From Sycobia sp. Sy_11 (lineage: Eukaryota; Arthropoda; Insecta; Hymenoptera; Epichrysomallidae), in assembly GCA_018907035.1 (NCBI GenBank), contig JACCIC010000054.1, positions 957,001 through 1,021,000 of the forward strand: a DNA stretch of 64,000 nucleotides, in the 5' to 3' direction. The notes under the pieces are model-generated. The model saw only the letters and a list, made by a program, of their open reading frames with translations, had not been told where the DNA came from and did not search any database. How positions within the stretch are numbered: position 1 is the stretch's first letter; each line of letters starts with the position of its first letter. The translations under genes and the position numbers were made by a program. Positions 53,780-62,481 of this stretch are shown piece after piece.

Positions 53780-53781
53780 TA

Positions 53782-55540
53782 ACTAACGTACAGCACATGT
53801 ACTGGGTGTAGATAGTAGCAGTCGTAGGCTGGATAGGATTACATAGGTATCTGCGCAAACCTGAACATTATAAATCCAGTTCCGTAAGCAAAGAACATGG
53901 GCGAAAGGTAGGAAAATAGTACATTGTGACACTCGCTTCGCTCGGGCGGCAAACATACCCTCGTCGGAAAACGCCTATTTTGCTCCCGTGTGTCATACTA
54001 TTTTTCCATATGAGGGCGCTTTTTCTTTCTCAAAGCAATGCATAAAAAATTGAACGGCAAACTCACAGAATTAAAAAATGTCAAACGCCCCCCCCCTCCA
54101 TGTGTTAGTCATGCTTAGATAGAGCGAGCAGGTATAAAATCTAAAAGTCCAAATGATACTGGCTCTGAAATAAGTTGCCCTAACATAAAATGTGATTCAT
54201 TGGGTTTGAAAAAAAATATATTATCGGTTTTCTCTTAAGGTTATACGTGTAATTTACTTGAATTGAATAAAATAAAATTAAATAATTTTCTCTTATTTGT
54301 AAATTGATATAGAATGTTAAGAAGAGATGTAGGATTGAATGGTGGGGGTGCAGGGGATGAAAGCCCCGCCGAGGGTTGGGGAGCGGAGCCTCCCCTTTTC
54401 TATAAATAAATAGGACTAATCATTTGAAGATTATAAGTTTGTTAATAATCTACGCTCAAATTAAAATTTTAAAATATTTAATAGTATAATAAATTATTAT
54501 AAATCAAAATTTTTATAATAAATTTCAGATACAATATAAATCTTATTTTATTTAAAAATCTTGAATACCTAACTCAAAGTGCAAAAAAAGGTCGAGCCCG
54601 CGGTCGACTGGTGCATATACTCGTAAATCTAAACATCGTAAATATCAGATGTTACGCAGACACGGAAAACTGAGAATCCTACCGGACTACATGGTTTCGT
54701 TCATTCCTTTTGCCTCCCAAGGGAGGAAAAGTTAAATTCTCCTTTCTGATTTGTCGGGAATCGGCCATAAACACTTTTCATCCCTAGGGAGGAAAAGTAG
54801 TATTTTGCTCCCTCTAGACACCTGCAGAAAATTAAACACATTCATTAAACGGGAATATCATGATAAGGCACCCATTTTTCGGCATCAGGAATTCTAATAA
54901 GACATTCACCAATTCCTAAAATCATGACCAGCAGCGATTCTGAAAATACCTCGATGACTAAAGGAAATTGTAGTAGCACATAAGTGAATTGCAATGCTAT
55001 CAAGGTTAGCATGAGTAAAGCCGGTGATAACCAAAATTGCGATAAACGGGCACTAATCCATATGTTAGAGTAGAGTTTCTTTCAGTAAAAGCGAAAAATA
55101 ATGGATTTCGCGAACCCGTAGATTAGCTAATGCGAGAAATTCAAGCGTGGAATGAGCGCGAGGCAGTTGAGGGTGTTGTAGCCCTGATAGGAGTCGTCCA
55201 AAAGCATCTACCCATAGGTACCGCAGAACGAACTAAATTAGGTTGACAATCAAATCAGCATACATATATCGAATATTATTATTACTACATATGCGCTATT
55301 TGTAGGGAATTGACATTCATCACTACGACATTCGTCGAAGGGTAGTTCGGATCATTTGAGTATCATCTCGAATTATCTTTTCGGATTATTTCGAATCGAA
55401 GACGAGTAGTAAACTTGACGAATTAATAGTGCAATTAAGCCCCAAGACCAGTCCGTGGAAAGTGAGATTACACGCGACGTAGTCATCCTCCTCTGGAAAA
55501 ATTGACTGCCCCTATATATAAAAGTATAGCTTCTAAATAA
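53782..55540. other. Unassigned repeat-like DNA with TTTTGCTCCC motifs
   Basis: No protein was recognised. TATTTTGCTCCC occurs at 53976-53987 and 54801-54812. Two short palindromes also occur, CTCCCAAGGGAG near 54717 and TCCCTAGGGA near 54781, each followed by GGAAAAGT. The GC-rich stretch GAAAGCCCCGCCGAGGG near 54360 stands out. The block is probably composed of noncoding transposon remains. Confidence 0.4.
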
Positions 55541-57850
55541 GAAAACTCAAGCAGAACCCAAGCCATTGCAAAATGTAGAGTACCAGATACTGAAGGCTAT
55601 GCTCGCGAAAACAAACAACGAGCCAAAGCCATAGGCAACACTGGTGGACACGTATAGTGAACCCCGCCGTTTCATGCCGAACGCGTTGAGAACGCTGAGC
55701 AAACCACAACATTTTGAACCTTAGGTATTCGAATTGCGTGCAAATCAGAACAAATCAAACGATTCGCGCATAAATGCGAAGGCTAACAGCCCGACAAAAC
55801 GAGAATAAAATTCATAATTTCACATGGTGTAAATTCCACCACAACTTCTGTGCAAAAGCACTGGACAGCAACAAGAAATGCCATCGTTATTCCGAATATA
55901 TAGAAAAGAATAACCAAAATATAGAGTCGGGAAATAAAATGAACGCGTGTATATATAGGCAGTCCAGATACTAAGCAATTTCTTGCGCTTCTTCCTTCAA
56001 AACAAGACTCTCAGCCTAATATTATTGATTGACTAAAGAGTTGAAACCTTTATCATACCGTACAAAAACGAGGAGAAAAGTGATAATTTGGGGGTTAATC
56101 TGTACTTTGAATGGTACGGATATAGGCATTCCGGTAGAGAACATGACTTCTATTAATGTAGTACATGAAATTTAACAAATTATTGCACAGACCAACCGAT
56201 GAACAGGTCACCTGCTTATTCCGCATCGTGGACAGTTTTTAAAACCATATAGTTGACCTGAATAGTCCGCACGCCGAAATTTTTAATAAGTTTTAGATGT
56301 AACAAGTGCCGAACAGATATATCTAGTAATTAATTATATTATATAATTACAGAATACCCCTCGATTAGATAGACAGCGTGTCGATTATCCTCCTCAAAAC
56401 TTTGCGACGCAGGAGTAATTTGGTGAAGTGCTTAAAAAGGGAATCGCACGACCTTTAAAAAAACCATGGTCCAGTCCGATAGACCTGGTTTCAAAGAAAG
56501 ACGAAGATTGGATGCCATTAAATTAGGTTGCACTAGCCAATAGATATCAGATATCACAAATTCAATACTTCCCTACGATTTTATACGTGAAAAAGGTGCT
56601 TTTGCAATTAGATTTACACAAGGTTTTTTATTAGATACTTCTGACTGAAGCTGATCGTGAAAATACAGCAGTTATTACGCATTTCGTCCTATTCGAATAT
56701 ATGGTCATACTGTTTGGTTTGTTACAATGGACAAAAATTTTAGCGGTATGTTAAAAGTACATTAGGAAATCTGACGTGCATCTTCGTATTTCTTGATGAC
56801 ATCTTCATAATCTTTGATTCCGTCGAGTATAATAGAATCGACATAGAAAAGATGTTAGAATGGTTAGATAAATTTGCACTACATTTGAATTTAGAGATAT
56901 GCGAGTTTAAGCTATACACAAAAAAAGTCGGAGATCGCAACTTTTCCAAATAAAAAACAGTGCAAGAGATTTCTAAGACAGTACATTTTTATTGTGGATG
57001 TATTTCCTAGGCGGCAAGAGTGCGGGAACCTTTGGGTAAATTTTTAAAAGACGCGGAATGTAAAACCATCATTCGATAAGGCGGAACAATTCAGCATTTG
57101 ATAAATGTAAACGGAGTATAATAGCAGTGACTGAAATGGCTTTCTCAAGGAAGTATGCGAAGCTTTCATTGGTCACCGATGCTTCAAAATGCGGAGACAA
57201 ACAATGGCCACTCATATTTTTCTCCCAGAACTTTACTGACCACAAATTCTTAATATAGCTTACGAATCATGATCAGAATAAAGAAATTGAATAATTCATA
57301 CTTCGTATGAATCATATTCGATTGCATACTCGGTACCCACGTGCATGCGCTACAGATCGGCTAATCAGGTAATAGTACGTTTGGTCCTATATGAAACGAA
57401 AAATTGATATAAAATGAAAGAAATACGTCGAGTGCCAATTATAAATAGCGTGACACAATAAGACATTACCAGACCACATTGTAGCATCTGATTCCTATTT
57501 TGAACACATACACGTCGACATCGTAGGTCCACTTCTAGTATTCAAGGGTTATCAGTATATGTTACAATTCTAGATCGATATTCATGATGATCGGAAGCCA
57601 TACCGATAGAAGACATAAATGCCCAAATGTCTTAGCTTGTTCCAATCTCGATACGTGGATCTCGCGTTACATAGTACACAAGGTTATCACGAAAGAGTAG
57701 GAGCACAATTTCAAGGAATGACTTTTTACTGAACTTCTTAAATTTACCAAATGCGAGCGAATTCGACTAACCGTATTCCAACCTTGAAGCCAACGAAATA
57801 TTTGAGAGTCGGCACCGTGTTTTAAAAGAAGTACTTAATATAACACAGGG
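55540..57850 (+). mobile_element. Decayed Gypsy-type LTR retrotransposon internal region
   Basis: Plus-strand landmarks occur in the normal Gypsy order though in shifting frames with many stops. Reverse transcriptase begins with GIARPLKKPWSSPIDLVSKK at about 56440-56500, then FVLFEYMVILFGL near 56690, then the active-site FLDDIFIIFDS near 56785-56820. RNase H shows LSLVTDASKCG and FFSQNF near 57165-57235, and the integrase core shows IHVDIVGPLL and KGYQY near 57508-57555 followed by SEAIPIEDI. The 55.5-56.0 kb part is compatible with gag but was not recognised by motif. No LTR pair was found. The element is far beyond function. Confidence 0.82.
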
Positions 57851-58430
57851 AGATAACCCTAGAATGTTAGGCCTCAGGACCCGCGCTCGATTAAATACGG
57901 GCGCAAGGCGGGCGGAATAGATTTTCGGTATAATACTGAAACGACCTCACGCAAGAGGGTGACGAACTGATCAGCAATCATGACACGGATAGTCATATCT
58001 CCGGAGAAAACAGCGAAAGGAAACAGTCCTATGGAGAAGATGGAGGAAACAGCGATGGTGACACGCGAACTATCCGACCCGTGTATATAGAAGATCTACG
58101 CAACCACTTCCAAAGCATCAATGATAAGGCAGCTGAACGCAATGAGTGATATAATCGGCAGGTAGTCAAACATAATCGAGGAAGTTCTTGTAGGAGGAGG
58201 AAACATTAGTACCACTAGTTTTAAGATAAGTTATAACAACACAAGTTGTAAATACGAAGAGCTAGAATAAGAAATTAAGTAAATACAAAAAATGAAGACA
58301 TCTCACCTCTAATTCTTAGACACAAAATAAAGACCTGTGCTGTAAACAGAAAAACTTGTATACATTTAAAAAAAAAAAAAATTGTAATGAAAGGTGATCT
58401 TACAGTTTCAATCGAGCTCTTATCGTGTGA
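57850..58430. other. Unassigned retroelement-like remnant
   Basis: It is relatively GC-rich, with short charged frames and no recognised motif. It may be the 3' end of the Gypsy relic or another repeat. An A-run at 58367-58381 lies just before the LINE leader. Confidence 0.3.
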
Positions 58431-58476
58431 AGACGTGTTAATTGAGTGCTCCGTTTGTAAACAAAGCTTATAGAAC

Positions 58477-58501
58477 GTGCTGGGGCCGGAGGCCCCAGCA
58501 C
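58477..58501. other. Perfect GC-rich hairpin in LINE leader
   Basis: GTGCTGGGGCC pairs perfectly with GGCCCCAGCAC across a GGA loop, 82 bp upstream of the ORF1 start. An RNA hairpin with an 11-bp, mostly G-C stem would be very stable. It may be a 5' UTR structure of the retrotransposon RNA. Confidence 0.7.
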
Positions 58502-58582
58502 TGAATCTTATAAACCTAATAACGTAGTGTAACTGAATTAAATCTAACATAAATAAGAAGTACAGCCGTTTGCCTATCAACA

Positions 58583-60018
58583 ATGGCCCTTCTTACCAAG
58601 GACCAGACTTCATTGATCGAAATAACCGAAGTAAATAAAATGCAGAATGTAACTCTTCTAACAAAGAACGGATTCTCAAACAAGACACCGTCTAATCAAT
58701 CTAAAAACGTGTACACTTATACAGCAAATATATCACCTATACAAAGCTATGCAAACGCAACCGAATATCCCAAGAGAGATCAGGGTATTACAATTGAATG
58801 TAAAGGGGAGCTTACTCAATCCGACTACACCATTGCCATTGGAGATATAGTTGGCGCAAAAAATATAATAAGTTCCTACAAAATAACAAGGAATCGAATA
58901 TGCATGTTTCTATCTACAAAAATATTAGTAACGAACCTTATTGAATCAAATAATAGAATTAAAATAGGTGAAATTCAAATTACTGTAAATCCACTCGTGT
59001 CAAAAAATAAAAGAATTATCTTTTCGAATGTACCATCATCAATGCCTAACTACATACTGGAAAATATTTTAGAGGAACTACAGGTAAGACGCAAAGCTCC
59101 TATTATACAACTGAAAGCCTCGATTCAAAAAGCTGGTTACGAGCATATACAAAGTGCGCGTAGACAAACTTTTATCGACCCAAACGACGTAGAAAAAATA
59201 CCGGAAGTTTTAAAAATTATTTTAGACGGCATTTCTCACTACATCTTTCCGAGCACAGAGGACTTAAATGTTTTTCTTGTAAACTCGAGGGTCGCGTAAT
59301 AAAAAATTGTCCTAACTTGTTCGACTCTGAAGAGAAAAATTCTTCTCAAAATTTAAACAACTTTCAAAATCTAAACAAACTCGGAAATAATTATGTCAAC
59401 AACACCAAATATCCTGAAGAAATTACACCAAATACAGCTTTAGAAGTTTATACAAACATTGAAATGCCAAGCACTGCTCACTCAAATGCCAGCAATCAAG
59501 AAAACCACAACAATGACAAAACAAAAATCACTAATATAGAGGATCCTAAACTACTGCCGCATACTGGTACGACAAACAAAAGAGCTCTCTCTGCTACACT
59601 TTCATCAGGGGAATCCTCTATAACTTATATCAAGAAAAAAATTGTAAATAGTTCAGATGTTAAAATAAAACAAAGAGTAAAAAAAAGCAAACACGATAAC
59701 TCAACTGACTTTCAAGATATTGCAAACAAATTATTACCTTTCAATGAACAATACGAAAAAAACCTAACATCTTATCCAATGAATATGCATCAAATTACTA
59801 ATTTCTTAGTCGACTGCTATGGTAAATCAAACGTTATTAAAATCGTTCAAAATACAACTCAAAATATTTCTGGTTTAAGTTCTATGATCAGAGACATTCA
59901 CGATGTAATATTTGATAGAAATTTAAAAACTAGAATAAACAGAATTTCAAAAAGACTAAACAAAACTGCCATTGGCACTGGTTCTTTCTCAGAAGACTCA
60001 AATTCCGCAGAAGAATGA
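58583..60018 (+). pseudogene. LINE ORF1 (RNA-binding, zinc-knuckle protein) with one frameshift
   Basis: The first part (58583-59268) is continuous, with a PRE_C2HC-like/RRM-like fold region (SDYTIAIGDIVGAKN, then RIIFSNVPSSMPNYILE). At about 59265 the frame must move by one base: the original frame ends soon after at 59299, while the other frame carries a zinc knuckle, CFSCKLEGRVIKNC (59269-59310), and continues open to 60018. The knuckle has spacing C-x2-C-x4-R-x4-C, so the usual histidine is arginine (CGC for CAC). The C-terminal part is Asn/Ser/Lys-rich. ORF1 proteins coat the element RNA. The stop TGA overlaps the ORF2 start as ATGA. Confidence 0.85.
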
Positions 60019-60470
60019 ATAAAGCACACGATAAAAATCTCAAAATTATATTTTGGAATGCCAGAAGTATTGTTCATAAAAAAGCTGAACTGCTTAAAAT
60101 ATTGAACGAATTAGACATCTTTATTTGCGTCGAATCATGGCTAAATAAAGAAAGTACTCCAGAAGACTTCTTTCAATTCAGCGGCTTCAAGACCTACAGA
60201 AAAGATCGCAACCATTCAAGAGGTGGAGAAAGCCATCAGGATATCGACAAAATCGAAGAAGCCACAAATAAAATTTGCCCTCCATGGTGTGAAACCAATC
60301 CCACCTGGTTCCCAATCTGTTCGAATAATCAATTTCTAGACTCGATGTTCGACTTTACAGAATTCAATATTGCGCTGGAAAGTAAAGCTTCTCACTCATC
60401 ATTCGGTATCGACGGTGTCGACTACGAAATTATAAAAAAACTACCGATCAACACATTGTGTGGGATTTGA
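60015..60470 (+). pseudogene. LINE ORF2 remnant: endonuclease start fused to reverse-transcriptase start
   Basis: It begins MNKAHDKNLKIIFWNARS. ATGA overlaps the end of ORF1, an arrangement used for translational reinitiation. Endonuclease text stops near 60225 and reverse transcriptase text begins soon after, so a large in-frame deletion has occurred. The frame ends shortly after KKLPINTLC. The catalytic regions of both domains are missing. Confidence 0.85.
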
Positions 60471-60654
60471 TTTGTGTTTGTATTACGTTTGAATTACGCG
60501 TATGATTATGCAAATGTATATCATTTTGTGATTTATGATTAGATAATCAGAATCAGTTTAGTGAAAAAAAGATGAGATCGATATTTAACTTTATTTATCT
60601 ATGGAAAACTAAATATGTATAAGTGCTTGAATTTTGAATAATTAAAATAGTATG

Positions 60655-61994
60655 TTATGTAACAGTATCTAATTTTGCTCCATTTTTATCTATATATCTA
60701 CAAATAAATGTACTGCTGTGAGCGTTGAAATCACCTAAAAGTTTGGCTTTCTGGTTTTCATCTATATTTTTTATAGTTGATTCCATTATTCTAGTGATGA
60801 GTTTCGAGCAGGAGTTTTGAAAACAATATATAATATTCAGGTCATAATTAGTATTTAATAAATGTATTTCACATACTTCCATTGTATCTTCTCGAGAGCT
60901 TATATAAATTTTTCGTACCAATTCAATATTTTTTTATTACGAAAATAATTTCTCCACGTCCAAAATGTCTTCTGTCCTTTCTAAAAATATGAAATTCTAG
61001 GTACTGAATATTATCTATACCCATTAACCAGGACTTTATGCAAATAAAAATAGCACTGTGTTTTAGACTTGCTCACAGATCTGTTTGCCTTTGCTTTAAA
61101 CTACGACCATTCCAAAATATAAAACAAGAGATTTGTAGAATTATAAAAATTTCAAATTTATGCCCCTCTCTTACGCACTATGTAAATTATTTATTTCATA
61201 GAAGATTTCTAATAAATATACGTCAGTTTGAAGAATTTTACAGAAGTTTTAAATATATATGAATATGTAAGAATACACATATTTTCACTGCTTTTCCGTA
61301 AATTTGTATATATAAATGTGTATTTTATTCTAATAGATTCTGCTACTCTTATGCTAAAGAATCTTGAACACTGGATAAATCTTCTTTACTGTGTTAGCTT
61401 TTCCAAATTCATAAAATTCGATGTTTTAAATATTTTTGTTCAATATGTTCGTATAAATTTCGTAGCATTTATATATTCTCTATTGTGACGATCTCCAATT
61501 CTTTTTCTATATACTATACTTTACCTTTTTCGAAAGAGGGAAAGAGACAGTTTTCGAATTTACGAAATCCAAAAGGCAGAGTTACTTCATTTTCCTGTAT
61601 CGTTGAGTCCAGTACGTAAACGCGCAATTTGTGATTTCGGCATTATACCGTATGATGCTAGGCATTTTTCTATGATTTCATTGGGGATAGATGAATGCAG
61701 ATTAGAAATTAATATACACTATGATTTCGACAATAGAGGCTTAATATCACTTATCAAACCATGAATTTTAATTGATTTACAATCTTTAGCAAACACATCC
61801 GCTTTATTTTCCAAATTTAGATATATGTAGATTCTATTTTGTGAAATCCTGGAAATTGAAACCATATTGTCAGGACCTATGATTTTTCCTACTGCTAGTA
61901 GATAATCGTGAATAGTAAAACCTTCTATAAAATTCAGAATAACAGCATGAAGCTGTTGAAATAATTCTTGAGGAATGCTTTTGGGCTGTCGCAA
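60655..61994 (-). mobile_element. Antisense LINE relic of the same clade (ORF1 and endonuclease pieces)
   Basis: On the minus strand, 61994-61719 reads FTIHDYLLAVGKIIGPDNMV and SQNRIYIYL, matching the plus-strand LINE ORF1 (SDYTIAIGDIVGAKNII, TRNRICMFL). After a frameshift, SNLHSSIPNEIIEKCLASYG (about 61690-61640) matches SNVPSSMPNYILENILEELQ. Farther on, ESWL-like KSWLMGIDNIQ with FRKDRRHFGRGE (about 61040-60940) and LLGDFNAHSSTF with DKNGAKLDTV (about 60750-60660) are endonuclease landmarks. The 61060-61500 stretch between them is not recognisable. The copy is strongly diverged from its neighbour. Confidence 0.8.
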
Positions 61995-62235
61995 ATATTA
62001 CATTGGGCGAACGGGTAGATATTTGAAACAACGAATATATGAATATCAGTATAGTTTACGAAGCACGAATGGTGCATCCAAGCTAATGGAATATAGTTTA
62101 GACTTTTTCTAAATTGTTCTGAAGTCTAAACTATGTTCCTTTAGTCCGAATGTACCATTCGTGCTTCGTGAACTATACTGATATTCATATATTCATTGTT
62201 TCAAGTATCTATCCGTTCGCCCAATGTAATATTTG
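61992..62235. repeat. 113-bp inverted repeat made of two GIY-YIG nuclease segments (Penelope-like element)
   Basis: The arms 61992-62104 and 62123-62235 are about 90% identical in inverted orientation around an 18-nt loop; the outer 23 bases match perfectly. Read outside-in, each arm encodes a GIY-YIG endonuclease segment: the left arm gives KYYIGRTGRYLKQRIYEYQY without stops on the plus strand, and the right arm gives KYYIGRTDRYLKQ then a stop on the minus strand. GIY-YIG is the nuclease domain at the C-terminus of Penelope-like retroelements. The left outer border coincides with the end of the antisense LINE relic. The right border leads into the rest of the Penelope C-terminus. Confidence 0.85.
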
Positions 62236-62249
62236 TAACAATCTTTATA

Positions 62250-62440
62250 ATTTATTTTGTTACATCACTTGTTACATTTATTCGATTTTGAAAATATAAA
62301 TATTTTAAAACAAGGTATTAAAATTAGGTATAAAAGAGAAGCTTTTGAAAGTGTTCATATTTTGAAAAATCGTAATAGTGTAAATTTAATGTTAGAGTCA
62401 AGTATTATTGTCATGTTTAATAAATCGGTTAAGTTTTTCT
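62250..62440 (+). mobile_element. Penelope-like element C-terminal nuclease remnant
   Basis: The plus-strand frame reads HLFDFENINILKQ, then RYKREAFESVHILKNRNSVN. This matches the downstream part of the Penelope nuclease domain, where H-x-FD-x-x-x-x-x-IL, a KR-x-x-SE-type segment and HI-x-x-x-x-N-x-x-N follow the GIY-YIG box. The frame stays open from 62257 to 62481, but no reverse transcriptase is present nearby, so only the 3' end of the element survives. Confidence 0.72.
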
Positions 62441-62481
62441 CTCAGACGAAGCCGAGATGTGGGAGGCTAATATATATATAA

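Larger units (their letters stand above)
58430..60470 (+). mobile_element. Non-LTR retrotransposon (LINE) with ORF1, overlapping ORF2, internal deletion
   Basis: The leader begins near 58430, then ORF1 (58583-60018) and the start of ORF2 (60015-60470) follow. ORF2 opens with an apurinic-type endonuclease (IIFWNARSI, then CVESWLNKES and YRKDRNHSRGG), but from about 60225 the text jumps to a segment typical of the region just before and at the start of reverse transcriptase (SSFGIDGVDYEIIKKLPI). Most of the endonuclease and linker is therefore missing. The sequence loses similarity after about 60470. ORF2 frame is maintained across the deletion. The clade is that of I/R1/jockey-type LINEs. A second relic of the same clade lies antisense at 60655-61994. 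Confidence 0.9.
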
